Shown here: positions 21,836 through 33,601 of the stretch, in pieces
How positions within the stretch are numbered: the stretch's first letter is position 1
How the letters are laid out: every line of letters begins with the position of its first letter
DNA from: Coix lacryma-jobi var. lacryma-jobi
Lineage: Eukaryota; Streptophyta; Magnoliopsida; Poales; Poaceae
Assembly: GCA_009763385.1 (NCBI GenBank)
Contig: CM019822.1
Location: 23,740,842-23,804,841 of the forward strand
Length of the DNA stretch: 64,000 bases
Reading direction: 5' to 3'
Translations under genes and position numbers: made by a program
The notes under the pieces: model-generated
The model's database searches: none
The model's input: only the letters and a program-made list of their open reading frames with translations
What the model was told of the DNA's origin: nothing

Positions 21836-23398
21836 GACTGCGAAATTTTTAAAAGGAATTGGACAGAAACGCACTTCAGAAGTCGTTGAGTTGTCTGAGC
21901 TTCAGAAGTCAGCGAAGCCAGAGCCAGTGCTAAGGTGATTCCTTGCACTATCAAGGTCCCAACTGCAGAGAAGATTACAAGTCTATCCCTAAAACTTTTG
22001 TGTTGGGAAGGCCTCTACTCAAGCGACAGACACTCTTAAAGATTCCAAGCAATATAAAAGGTTGCATGACTGGTATATGAGAGCCGCTTCTGCTAGCATC
22101 GACACCATCAACGTGTGTATCCCACAAAAGGCATTTAAGTGAAAATAATATGTGCATCATTAACTGATGACATTTGGTTGATGATGAACCTCGAGAGACT
22201 GGACGTACAGATCGTAACGACGTTTGCACTGTAAGTGTTACATAGTTTAAAATGCATTATATTGCGTCAATGTTGAAGATCTGACTTGCACATGTGCCTT
22301 GTAGAATGCTATATGATCAGCAGGACATGTATTATGGGCAAGATTCAATTATTGTGCCAATGAAAGGATTGGCTATCTAAACCCAATTGATATATGCGAA
22401 GAACGACACACTTTCAGAATCGGTGACGACAACATAGAGTTACTGGGCTTAGAAGGTGAGGACGGGAGAGAAAAATCGCAAAGTTGAAGTTGACGTATGA
22501 ATCCCAGTACGCCTTCTACATTGGAATTCATTGCTGAAGTATCAAAATAGGGAATCGGTAGTGGCCCGTACCACTTTGGGTAAGTGTGAGTTTCCATATA
22601 TAGATGCATCATGAATTTGATTCCAATACACAAATGCATCATGAATTTGATTCGTGCAGGGACCACTGGATCTGCTTTTTCATTTATCCTAGGGACGGAA
22701 GGGTGCTTGTACTAGACTCCGCAAATACCCGCCATCAAGCTATGCAAAATTCATTGAAATGTTAGAGCTTGTAAGTCGAGATATGCATTCTTACTTTTGT
22801 ATTTTGAGAGTTTGTGTATAATTAACATAGTGATTCTTCTATTCGAGGTCATAGGGCATATAGGTTTTTATAAGATAAAAGGTGGAAAATGCGAGTCCAA
22901 CATTCAAGGGCAGCCATTGCAAGTTTTTTATGACTGGCCGGTAAGTTGGTGAAAATTTACTCTTATGAATACAAAGCATATATGTACTATACATAGGACC
23001 ATGGGTGCATGTATAAATATCCACTTTCCCATTATATAGTGCCACAAGCAACCACCTGGGTCCGTCCTCTGTGGATACTACGTGTGTGAGCACATGAGAG
23101 GACTGGTCGATACGTCAGCAACCCTTCCAGGTACTACAAGTAATAGTCGTGTATGTAGTATTGACACCATAGTATTGACAAACTATGTACATGCAGGAAT
23201 ATATAAGGTATTGACAACTTTCTTTGCAGGGATATAAGGAAGACAAGGCAAAGCGCATCACCGAATCTACTTTGTACAACATAGTTGAGGACCTGAGCCT
23301 TTTCCTACTGAAGCACGTATTTCAACGGAAGGGAGGTATCATGATCATGAGAGCGAATTATCGAAGCCAGAGTACGAGTGCTAACAGAGATTTCTAGG
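21836..23398 (+). pseudogene. second CACTA gene, 3' part: Ulp1-type cysteine protease
   Basis: Continues the interrupted gene with AKFLKGIGQKRTS and then a C48 (Ulp1/SUMO-protease-like) domain in several exons. The active-site order is present: HW at 22664 (HWICFFIYPRDG), Asp in VLVLDSAN (about 22705), and Gln/Cys in QPPGSVLCGYYVCEHM (Cys codon at about 23070). Intron signals fit: GTAAGT at about 22230 with an acceptor at about 22304, GTAAGTTGG at about 22941 with ATATAG before 23040, and GTACTAC at about 23132 with an acceptor at about 23229. The end is near 23398. Several in-frame breaks between 21950 and 22450 mean this copy is probably inactive. Ulp1 domains in plant CACTA and Mutator-like elements are known as a class. 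Confidence 0.75.
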
Positions 23399-23653
23399 CT
23401 AAAACTAACTCGGAATGGTTATTAGACCACCTGTGCAAACTTGGATGTATGTAATGTGCAAACTAGCAACTCTATGGTGGAGCACGAAACTTTGATGTAC
23501 ATTTGTGTATGTATGAAATATGTTAAATTGCATGTTGTTATATTAATGTATATGCATATATTTAATTTAACAATATAATTGCATGTCCTATATATTTAAT
23601 TTTTAATATAATAATTACAATTCACAATATATATAAAACTGGTCTATAATAGA

Positions 23654-23821
23654 ACAGACGGTTGTTTGTGAACCGCCTGTGGAAATCGATTTCCACAGGC
23701 GGTTCACAAACAACCGCCTGTGCTGTTGTTCCATTTTCACTAGCCCCAGCGCAGGCGGTGCTGGAAACCGCCTGTGAAAATGGGTTTTCAACCGACTGTA
23801 TAGTATGTCTCTGTACTAGTG
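23654..23821. repeat. CACTA right terminus and subterminal repeats
   Basis: Holds AACCGCCTGTG and CACAGGCGGTT in inverted pairs (23670-23785) and the terminal sequence whose complement reads CACTAGTACAGAG. The terminal G is at 23821. Confidence 0.88.
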
Positions 23822-24592
23822 ATATTTCCGAAAATCCCGTTTTTAACCGGGATTATCCCGCTTTTAACCGGGATTATCCCGCTTTCATCCCGTTTTTATT
23901 GTAATCCGGGATAGAGCTGCTAGTTGCAACCAGGTTCCTGGCCCATTGGGCCAGCCGAAGAAACAAACCCCACCATCCGCGCCGCACACCCGCACCGCAC
24001 CCGGCGAGCGCGAGTGCGACTCCATCCTCTTTCTCCGTTCTATGAAATATACATATTAATTACAAGTTCACAACGATGTAGTATATTGATTTATTTATTT
24101 TTGAAACCATTTAGATCTGGCAAAACATATAATTCACCGGTAGACTAGTACAACTAAACTTATATGTATAATATTTATACATTATGTTGCACGTTAAGAG
24201 AGTGAGTGTGTAGCTCGATCGATCAGTTAGCTAGGTTTCGTCTCGCTGTTTTTCTTGAAAAGAATAAAATATACTCCTCTATAAAAAAAATAATATACTT
24301 TAGGATCTTTAGAATAGAGTAGCGTTTAACATTTGAGCTATCATATGCGGCATACATGTTCCGGTTTAAGTTTCTGCTTACCGTTCGTTTTTGTCTATTT
24401 TTCGATCGTATTTGCCCGTTTTCGTATTACCGTTTTCGCTCCCGGCTGTCCGGCTTCCGTTTCCGTTTCTGTCTAAAAATATGGCAATCAAAACGGTGGA
24501 GTGGAGCGATTTCCGTTCGTTTCCGTCCGTTTTCATCCTTAGCCGCAGGCAGCAACAATCACATGCACGGGCCGGAATTGAAGGACCGAAAG
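23822..24592. mobile_element. possible hAT remnant between the CACTA and Copia-1
   Basis: No gene. The left part has three copies of an AACCGGGAT/ATCCCG motif. The right part (24360-24542), read on the minus strand, begins TAAGGATGAAAACGGACGG with repeated AAACGGAAACGG-like runs, a style typical of hAT ends in grasses. The middle is AT-rich. I could not pair two termini with a target duplication, so the class is tentative. Confidence 0.35.
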
Positions 24593-24834
24593 TGCTACCA
24601 GAAAGCGACCAGGGGGGGTGAATGGGAGCTTCAAAATTTCTTTTCAGAAACTTGTTGCTACTATTCCGAGAGTCACCCCAAAAGCAAACCTAGAGCTTAA
24701 ATAGTGTCCACGACCCTAGATGTAGGGTGGATGCTTCCGAGAAGCACAGCGAGACACTACTCAACTCTAGAAACCCAACGCAAAAGCTGAAAATCAAAAC
24801 TGACAACGAACGAATAACTGGGACGAAAGCGCGC

Positions 24835-25110
24835 GGAACACACCTGACCGGACTCTGCGTGCGTCCGGTCAGAGACCACCGGACGCGTCCGGTTTGGGAA
24901 AAACGATTCTGAACCCTTACTGTTTGTGACCGGACTCACAGTCACTGAGCGTCCGGTCAACAGAGAAACACCCGATGAACAGTGGAAGGGTTGCGTCCGG
25001 TCGTTTACAAATTGAGCGTCCGATCAAATCGCAAGCGAAACACAGTGAACGTATTCATCGACCGGACTCAGGGTCGAGTGTCCGGTCACCCTGAACCAAG
25101 CGTCGGTCAC
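24835..25110. repeat. ACCGGAC/GTCCGGT motif cluster in the Copia-1 LTR
   Basis: About ten occurrences of ACCGGAC, GTCCGGT or close variants in both orientations, interspersed with unique sequence. They are dispersed short inverted repeats rather than a strict tandem array. Confidence 0.75.
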
Positions 25111-25889
25111 CCCAATTTTGTGATGTTCGTCCACCGATTCGACTTGATCTCACTCAAAACAAATCCTCTAGGGATCAAACTTGGTGAGAGGAGTCACAAG
25201 GAGATAGTGAGCTACTCCTAGGAGATCATGGCTCGAACCTATCTCCAAATCGATGAATCGAAGAAATTCAGGAAAGAGGGGAGAAAAGTTGATCCAAAAC
25301 GAAAACCAATCGATTTACTTGTTCGTGAGGTTGTGGTTAATTCCTTTGGTGAAAGTAATCTCCTCACTGTAAAGAACAAGTTGATTCAAATGGTTTTGCA
25401 AACGGAACAACGTAGAGAGAAAACGATTGACGGGAAAATCATGGAGAAAACGAAGAACGCGAAGAACAAGATCAAGACGCGAATCGAACCACGAATTGTC
25501 AGCCGAAATTCGTCCCCACGAGGAGACAACGAGATTACGGTTTCGTTTCCTCAAAAAGCAAATACACAGAGGTATTGTTCACCGTCTCTGCGGATCTCAG
25601 TAGCTACAACAGGGAATGGGAAGCAGGAAACCCTAGAATGAAAATAGCAATGGCTGAGATAGGTTTGGGAGGTGGGTGTCTCCCCCTATTATCCTAATTC
25701 TAATTCTCACTCTACCTCTAACTAATTACAGAGTGAACCAGCTAAACCCTAGGGTTATTCTGGACCAACTCGAAGTAGGTGCTGATCCGACGGCCACCCC
25801 GCACAACTGGTAGTGTTGCCTCGACGCAACCTCACCTATTGCCGCCACATGCCGCCACCGCTCTGCTCGTCCTTTTCACGGACTCCGCC

Positions 25890-26160
25890 CCCGGTTTTGA
25901 GGCCCAACACGGGAAACCAGCCTTCACGACCAACCCCGATTTTGAGGCCCAAACCGGGAAACCAGCCTTCCATCGCCTGAGTTTTGTGGCCCAAACTCAG
26001 AAACCGTCAGCGCCCAGTTTTGAGGTCCAAACCTGGAAACCGTCCTCAGCCCGAGTTTTGTGGCCCAAACTCAGCAAACCCACAGCACCCAGGTTTTGTG
26101 GCCCAAACCTGGAAACCGTCCACCGGTGGTTTTTCTGTGGCTCAACCACCAAACCGAGCC
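25890..26160. repeat. hairpin-forming repeats (CCCAGGTTTTGTGGCCCAAA type)
   Basis: Six or seven units of roughly 35-50 bases, each with TTTTGTGGCCCAAAC or TTTTGAGGCCCAAAC followed by a GGAAACCG-like end. Within units, CAGGTTT pairs with AAACCTG. Long open frames here are artefacts of the repeat. Confidence 0.75.
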
Positions 26161-26498
26161 GTAGAGAGGATGCACTGCCCGTGCACCCCGTCCACCAACA
26201 CGTGTCCCCGGGTCCTCGACCCGAGCCACACCGTGCCCCGCAAGTCTTCGCTCGTCGTTGTCCCAGGCTGTCAGCCACCACAGCTGATCCTCAGGCCACC
26301 GGTCCCTCAGTCCAAGCCTCACGTTCGCCCTTCACCGCTCCCGTCCATCGACACGGCACGTCTCTACTTGACCTTCACCTTGCCTTCGATCATTGTATCC
26401 GTGCTCGACACCTGCACAACACAAGCCAAGAACATGCACATTATCCCAGTTGACAATCACTCATCACTCGAGACTCGGTATACACCCATGTATCCGCA

Positions 26499-27953
26499 AT
26501 CTCCCCCTTGATGAGTGCATTGTAAACTACCAACACAAATCATAATGGAATAGAAGAAGGAGGAAGAAGGAGAAGAGAGAACTCGACCAATGACCCAAAA
26601 GCATAGCAAAGCCGAAGAAGGTCAAGTGGAAAGAGCAAGACAACTTGGTCCCCAAGACATGAGCAACGGCTCGACGCAACCAAGCAAAGCAAAACTAGCC
26701 CTCAAGAAGAGGTAGAACAGGCTCAACACCGCTAGCGAGAAAGCTTGATACCAACTGAAAAGCAGAAAAGCTCGATACCAATTGAGAAACACACTCGCAA
26801 AGATTTCTCCAAAACAATTGAAAAACCTTCATCAAATGAGCAAACTCAGCACACTCCCCTCCAATAGTGCACACAACCAGGACATGATTTGTCAAATTTC
26901 TCCCCCCCCTTAGTTGATAATGCACTATCAGGCAACTTTATCCCTTTCAAAATGCAAATGAGTTAAAATGCAAGTTAGCAGCTTCAGGAATATAGTCGAT
27001 AGAACGAAAAGATGCTCTACTAGGTATAACTGCAATGACTCAACAGTAAGCATACATGCCAGCAAAGGCTCAAGCTGATCACCAAATACGAAATATGACC
27101 ATATGAGCAAAATGAGCAATTTTGGCCATTCAGAAAGAGGATGTTCACCATAAAAATAGCACTGAACATGTATAGACAGGAAGTCAAACAAGTGCTAATC
27201 ATGTATACAAGGTGAACTACCCCTAGCACAGTTCAATCATCATGCTACAGAATGAAACATATACTTGTGATTTCAGATTTTAATCGGAGTTGCAGCGGTG
27301 AAAATTTCACAAGTTCTAATTTCATCATGTGATTGCGAGAGGTTGAAGGCTTGTCATTGCCTAACTTTTCAACCGAGCTAAGCCTATGCAGAAGCAATCA
27401 GAAGCTTAAAACATCAGTTTCGGTCATACACTACACGGCTCAAGTTTAACTCAAAGTGCAATGAGAAATAGTCTTGATACCGTGATGTGTTGACAAGCAA
27501 TCCCATCTCGATCTTTTCAATTCACTTTAAAACTTGGTTCAAATTTTATGACAGAATATGAACATACCAAGCAAGTGAATGACTCAGGACTAGAGACATA
27601 GCAACCTAGCAGATATGAAAAACACAAGTGATTCAAACACATTCTACACATGCTAGTTGCATATCTCAATGGTGAACAGTTTCAAGTTTTATGTCCATTA
27701 AGCGTATTCACCATGTATAAAATAGCTCAACTCATAACATGTATCAGTGATCAGAAGGAGCATAAGCTACAAGTATCATCATATAGCATCGGAGCATACT
27801 AGAAAGAGCATAATCATATTCTAAAGATTATATACATGAAGTTCAGAAAGTAAGGATGCATGATGAAAAAAACAAAGACTAGCCTATCAGAAAGGAAAAC
27901 AAAATGAAAGAAAAAGTCAGTCTAGAAAACAATACCCAAAATGTTTCCCCCAT
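26499..27953 (-). other. Copia-1 polypurine tract and long 3' untranslated region
   Basis: Starts with the tract (minus strand ATCAAGGGGGAGAT) and runs 1.4 kb to the RNase H stop. A second CCCCCCCCTT run is at about 26905. No env-like or other gene is visible. The sequence is AT-rich with many stops in all frames. Confidence 0.65.
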
Positions 27954-29413
27954 CTAAAAGGGGAAACACACACCAAGCTCACCTCTCAACCTAGCAAAAG
28001 TTGATTGGTCCAAAGGCTTGGTAAATATATCAGCCAACTGATGATGAGTATCGACATGGCGAAGGTCGATATCACCCCTCTCATAATGGTCTCGCAGAAA
28101 ATGAAAGCGCACATTAATGTGTTTGGTCTTAGAATGCAGCACGGGGTTCTTAGCAACGCTAATAGCACTTGTGCTGTCACAAAGCAAAGGAACGCGAGAA
28201 AAGCTCAGACCAAAATCACGCAAAGTGGCCATCATCCAAAGCAATTGAGAACATCAGCTAGCCGCAGCAACATATTCAGCCTCTGTGGTAGACTGAGCGA
28301 TGCTAGACTGCTTGCGAGAAGACCAAGATACAAGGGAAGAACCAATAAATTGACAAGTCCCATAAGTGGACTTGCGATCAAGTCGGCAACCAGCAAAATC
28401 AGCATCCGAGTAACCGCAAAGGGAGAGGGTGGAGCAAGCAGAATACCAAATCCCAAACTCTGGTGTGAAGCATAAGTACCTCATAATGCGCTTGACTGCC
28501 TGACGGTGAGAGGTGCGCGGCGATGACTGAAATCGAGCGCAAAGACACACCGCGAATTGGATGTCCGGGCGTGTCGCCGTCAGGTACAACAGCGACCCGA
28601 TCATACTCTGGTACTCCTTCTGGTTCACAGCTTCTCCATCCTTGTCCGCATCCAGGGCCGTCGTGGTTGACATGGGTGTTGGAAGAGGCTTGGCCTCACC
28701 CATATCGAACTTCTTCAGGATGTCCTTAGTATACTTGCCCTGGTGCACAAACGTCCCTTCTCGGGATTGCTTGATTTGCAATCTGAGAAAGAATGTCAAC
28801 TCGCCCATCATGCCCATCTCAAACTCCCTGCTCATAAGATCTGCAAACTTGGCACCAAAGCGTGAGAAGAAACACCGAAAATGATATCATCCACGTAAAT
28901 CTGGACCAAGAGAGTGTCACTGTCTTGCTTGAGGAGAAAGAGCGTTTATCCAAACATCCATTTTAAAACCCTTAGCAGCAAAAAGGTTTTCAACCTATAT
29001 ACCAGGCTCTAGGGCTTGTTTCAAACCATATAAATCTTTGTGAAGTTAAAAACATGTTGGAAACTTGGGTTTTCAAAACCGCGGGGGTTGTTTCACATAC
29101 ATCTCTTCTTCTATGTAGCGGTTTAAGAAGGCACTCTGACATCCATTGAAAAAAGTTTAAACCCTTGGATGCAACAAAGCCAAGGGTATCCTAAATTGCC
29201 TCTAAATGAGCAATAGGGCAAAAGTATCCTCATAGTCATATCTCCTCCTTCTGACTATATCCCTGGGCTACAAGTCCGGCCATTGTTTTCAAAGTGGCCA
29301 TCCTCTCCCTGTTGTTTTGAAAACCCATTTTGTACAATGGTGACACTAGGGGAGGTGGAACAAAACCCAAACCTGATTTCTTTCAAAGTTTTCTAACTCT
29401 CATGCATGGCATT
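27954..29413 (-). pseudogene. Copia-1 pol: RT and RNase H
   Basis: From 29413 down: the RT start region (QVWVL, KWVFK-like), VAQGYSQKE, the palm motif YVDDIIFG (about 28880), then the connection and RNase H domains with GYSDADFAGCRLDRKSTYG (about 28395), the STTEAEYVAAAS Glu motif, LLCDSTSAISVAKNP, HIDVRFHFLRDH-like residues and ADIFTKPLD before the stop at 27954. The RT part (28860-29413) has several stops and frame shifts. The RNase H part is nearly open, with breaks at about 28250. Not functional as it stands. Confidence 0.85.
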
Positions 29414-29453
29414 TGTTGATGGTCCTTAAACACTTGTTTGACCATCAAACATT
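29414..29453 (+). repeat. first 40 bases of the A 5' LTR
   Basis: Matches 55306-55345, the start of the A 3' LTR. It is cut off at 29453, where C is inserted, and the LTR resumes at 43320 after repetition of ACATT. Confidence 0.88.
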
Positions 29454-31877
29454 TGTGACGGAACGACCCTAATCCCATGGCCCACGTGTCCCTGTCAACC
29501 TCTGACAGCCGAACCCATGTTCCATGTGATTAAGACATGTTCGCCACCGGGCTACATCAGTGCCCAATGTCCGCAGGATCATCTCACAATTCGGTTACAG
29601 CATTGCATACTTTTACAAATAACATCGGAATAATGAGCGGAAGACTTACATAACATTAGTTTTACAAAGCAGGATCCAAAATAGAAATTAAGGTGCAGTT
29701 ATTACAAACCAAGTTCTGATAATAGAAATAGACATAGGCAACGTAGTGGGGAACAGCAAAGATACTTATAATCACCCAGCCCGAGGGTGTACAACTATTC
29801 TTCGGCCTCATCGGCCTCTTCCTGGACGATGGTCACGCAGCAGGGTGCAAGACACATCGGGGATTCTGTCAGACTGCAGCATGGGTAACAAACCCTGAGT
29901 ACTGGGGTACTCAACAAGACTTACCCGACTAAAGAAAAAGGGAGAAGACTCAGGAATGAGAGGCTTAGGGTAGTCAAGGTAAGGCTTAAGCAAGATCAAG
30001 TATTTTGCAGAAAAGCATCTTGTAAACCTTATTTTTATTTTTTGGAAAGATTCAGTATTCCTCAATTCTTCATCGTTCATGATTCATTTTACATTTCAAA
30101 ACATTCCTAGTTGAGAACCACTCTCCGTTGACAGTCAGTGACCAAGTCTCCATAACCGAGGAGCAACGTTAATCCGGATAAATAATACTCAGCTGAGGAT
30201 CCCTATCCACACTGCATATGTAGCACCCAAGCTTGCATATGCCAACTCGTCTACCACGATTCCTCCAAGATTGGGCCCGGTCCTACGCCACCCGGAAGTA
30301 CAGTACACCACTCCTTTCCAGGTACGACGACCACGTGGGTACATGCTACTTCCGCCATCTCTCCACTCCCAGTGCGCGGTTGTCGGTCCCAATCAAGGAT
30401 TCTCGGAGCCAGAGCTTTCCGAAGTATGTGAATAGTTACAAGTCTTGACCAGCAGGCCCCATACGGATGGTCCCTAATTTTCCAGCCAGAACTATACCTT
30501 GGTATATCTCACCCAAGCGTAATAGTCCTGTCAGTTTTTCAACCCTGTCCCGGTCGGTGTCAACTGTTGAGTCCCGGACTACAACATGACGGCACCGTAC
30601 GCTCGGACAACCTCTCCTCGCTATTGACTAGGTACGGATCAGATACCTAGCCAACAGCCGGGGAGTAAGACCAAATTCCCATAAACATTCCTTAAGTGAT
30701 CACACTTTTGAAATTGGCATTTTATTGCAAAGTCTAATTCAATAAGCATTGCTAAGCATTTTTCAAATACTTTTGAAAAGCAGGTATCGGGTGTATCAGT
30801 GGTCAAGGTGGATAGTGCATCAGTTAGGATAACACACAACTCCTATAAACCTAATGCAATAATTTAACTCAAAAGCATTTAAGGAAATCATTTTATAAAT
30901 TCAAGGAAAGGTTAAATGCACCGGGGCTTGCCTTGAAGAGCAAAAAGGACGGGCTCGGGGTCGGCAGTGAAAGCGTCGGAGCTCGGGGTTACTTCGGAGC
31001 AGGTTCGTCAGCGGCTGCTTCGACTTTGACGCCTCTCCTTCGGTCACTATACGGATGCAAGGATGTATGCTTATGAGGATGCTGACATGAACAATAGGAC
31101 AATTCTACTGTTTCTAGAGTACAATTTTTCGGCGCATAAGTAACTTCTAGAACAGACACGAAGTTACTTATCTTGTTCTCTAAGCAAAGTTAATCAATCT
31201 ATTAAGCATCATTTATCCGACCTAAACACAAAACAAGCATGGCATCACAAACATCATAGACCAAAAGGGTGGGGGTCTATGAACAGCAAACAATCCTAAA
31301 AGTCACTCACAGGGCATACAACATGAACTCTATTTGATTTTCTATTTTCCTAATTATTTAAAAAGGTCATTTTATGCAGTTGCTCCAAAATTTACCCAAT
31401 TAATCTCATAAGTTTATTATGGTATAAATAGATGTCAAAACAAATTTCATAATTTTTGGAGGTCATTAAGGTGCTTAACAAAAATCAAACATTTAATTAA
31501 CAAAAGGCGCTATTTACAAATTAAATAAATACCCAAAAATCAACTTGCTCCAAAAGGCCTCAAAATTTCACCAGAGACTAAACATGACATAACTAGCACA
31601 TAAAAATTTATCTCATGATTTTTGGAGCTACACATGATTTCCTAAAAATCTAAAACCATTCATTTCTTAATTAAAAGGGAGATTTTTCATTTTCAAACTT
31701 TTGCACAAAGTCCAAGTTTCATATTTTTCTAAAATACTACATGGTATAAAGAGTCTACCATAAAATTTTCAGAATTTTTGGAGCAACACAGAAAATCACA
31801 CGAAAAGAAGAAAAAGGAACACTATTCACAACTTTCCAAAAAAAAAGAAAAGAGCACTGTGCTCTTTCCTCGCAAGG

Positions 31878-32045
31878 CTCGGGCGAAACGGGAGGCTCGG
31901 GCGAAACGGAGGCTCGGGCGAATCGGAAGACATGTGTTCGCCGAGGCCTGGCTCGAGCGAAGCGGGTTCGGGTGAAACGGGCTCGGGCGAGACGGAAGCG
32001 ACTGCTTCGTCCGAGGCCTGGCTCGAAGGCTCGGGCGAACCGCAG
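31878..32045. repeat. GGCTCGGGCGAAACGG repeats in the C 3' LTR
   Basis: Repeats of about 18 bases (GGCTCGGGCGAAACGGA and variants) followed by units with GAGGCCTGGCTCGA. The counterpart at 41660-41830 lacks one unit present here and has one extra unit (GGCTCGGGCGAGACGGAA), so copy number has changed between the two LTRs of one element. The motif is shared with the LTRs of B1, B2 and B3. Confidence 0.82.
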
Positions 32046-32533
32046 GCGAGGCGGACGGCGGGCCGGCCGCTCGGGGCTCGCGCTGGGAAAGCCGAGGGTG
32101 GGGAAAGATTCGCGGGCTCACCGAGAGTCTGGTGGGAGGCTCGGCGAGGCGGTGCAGGGTCGGAGGAGGGAGCTCGACGGTGGTGGTGCTCCGGCGGAGC
32201 TCTCTGGCGGCGAGCGGCGTCCGGCGGCTCTGTCCACCAAAAGAGATCACCGAGGTGCGGTTAGAAGCGTACGGAGGTGAGGAAGAGAGGGCAGGGGTCG
32301 GAGGGACGGGAGGAACACTCACGGCGGCGAATTCCTCTTCTTGCCGAAACGCGGCCGCTTGCCGGAGTCGGGGACGAAGCTCCCGCGCCGGCGATAGGAG
32401 GGCGGAGGGGTGAAATTGATTGCTCGGGAAGGTGGAGCAGCTCAAGGCGAAGGCAACGGCGGGCTCGACGGGCGCTGGGGAGGTCCGGTGGTGCGGGGCG
32501 CCGTGGTGGCGGTAATGGCGGAACCCGGCGGCT

Positions 32534-32545
32534 TCTTATAGCCGC
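32534..32545 (-). promoter_or_regulatory. TATA box in the C 3' LTR
   Basis: The minus strand reads GCTATAAGAAG within a GC-rich context. The matching site in the 5' LTR is at about 42323-42331, where it would drive the element transcript into the GC-rich leader. Confidence 0.5.
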
Positions 32546-33531
32546 GGGCGGAGTTGGGGGGTCCGGTTAGAAGGATGGGGAGCGTTCGGGCGACATTAAT
32601 GGAGGTAGGGAACACGGTAGGGCGGCTCGGTGCGGGCGGGAAGCGCGCGCGGCGGGGCGGCTTGCCGGCGGCCGGCAACTGCGCGCTGTCCGCGGCCGAG
32701 GGAAAAAGGAAGAGGGTAGGGGATGAGCGAGGGCGGCGGTAGGTAGGGCCGAGAGGAAAGGCGAGCGCCAGAGCTTGGCCGCGCGCGGCACGGGCGCGGG
32801 TCAGCCGGGCTCGGCAGGGGCGGCGAGGCTCGCGCGCGGCGCGGCGGCCTTGCCGGAGGCCGGGGCCCCCTGGCTTTAAAGTTCGTGCACAGTGACGATA
32901 TTTAAAGCAAAACTTCCCCTTTCTGAAATTTTGAAATTACTCCCAAAACTTGAACTACAAGAAGAAAACTCAAAACACCAAAGTTGCTTAAAATTTTGAG
33001 ATCTACAACTTTGCCAATATAAACTTTTTCTGAAACTCAAAAGTTTTTGAGATCCTTTGGAAAACCGAAAAAGGGACAAAATTTAAGTTTGGAGGAATTT
33101 GAAATTACTTCTGATTTTGTATTGAAACTTGAAAATCTGCAAACACCAAAGTTGTTCCTCTTGACAAGATCTACAACTTTTCCAAAAGGACCAACCTCCA
33201 ATTTTGAATAGTTTTTAAGTTAATAAAAGAGGGGTAAAAACCAGGGTTTGGAAATCAGGGTTTTTCAAAAGGGATTTAAATTCTATTTCTGATTTTTAAC
33301 TTTGATCAACACAACAAGTCATCAAGACACTAACTGAACAAGAAATTACACAAGACTAGGCACAGAGTTGAAATTACCATTTTTGCCCTTTAGGAAGATT
33401 TGGGCTTTAGGGTTTTGAAAAGAGATTGCTACACAAGTACTAAGCAAACATAAATGCAAGGCAAGAATGATTAATGACTAATGATGATGACATGTCAGGT
33501 TAATTACATCTTAAACACCAGAGGCGTTACA

Positions 33532-33548
33532 GCCTTTCCCCCTAAAAG
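33532..33548 (-). other. polypurine tract of C
   Basis: The minus strand reads CTTTTAGGGGGAAAGGC and directly abuts the 3' LTR. It is the expected plus-strand primer. Confidence 0.85.
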
Positions 33549-33601
33549 AAATCTCGCCCCGAGATTCTGCGTCTAGAGAAGGACAAAGGCAAACCTTACC
33601 T

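Larger units (their letters stand above)
9893..23821 (+). mobile_element. CACTA (En/Spm-type) DNA transposon, 5' end off-window
   Basis: The right terminus is the inverted CACTAGTACAGAG at 23809-23821, flanked by subterminal ACAGGCGGT repeats. Two genes read rightward: a TNP2 transposase (11033-14334), and a Transposase_24/DUF8039/Ulp1 gene (16356 to about 23398) split by a solo LTR at 18676-21835. The left terminus is missing because B1 interrupts the element at 9892. ATA at 23822-23824 could be one half of the 3-bp target duplication. Without the solo LTR about 10.8 kb is visible. Both genes carry frame breaks, so autonomy is doubtful. Confidence 0.88.
24593..26498 (-). repeat. 3' LTR of Copia-1
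   Basis: 1906 bases, with plus-strand ends TGCTACC and TCCGCA giving TG...CA borders. It is adjacent to the polypurine tract (complement of ATCTCCCCCTTGATG, from 26499). The stretch AGGGGGGGTGAATGGGAG just inside the left end parallels the AGGGGGGGTGAATAGCC of the Copia-2 LTR. Confidence 0.78.
29454..33531 (-). repeat. 3' LTR of C
   Basis: 4078 bases. The minus strand begins TGTAACGCCTCTGG and ends GTTCCGTCACA. It has AT-rich flanks around a GC-rich core (31870-32880) that generates many long but low-complexity open frames. It differs from the 5' LTR by scattered one-base indels and by gain or loss of 18-base repeat units. Confidence 0.92.

Noticed and set aside
25779..26511. Overlapping 224- and 175-residue frames in the Copia-1 LTR
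   Set aside because: They follow the TTTTGTGGCCCAAAC hairpin repeats and lie wholly within the LTR.
31822..32791. Arg/Ser-rich frames in the C LTRs, up to 207 residues (also 41620-42582)
   Set aside because: GC-rich LTR core. The frames differ between the two LTRs because of indels, and no conserved protein is seen.
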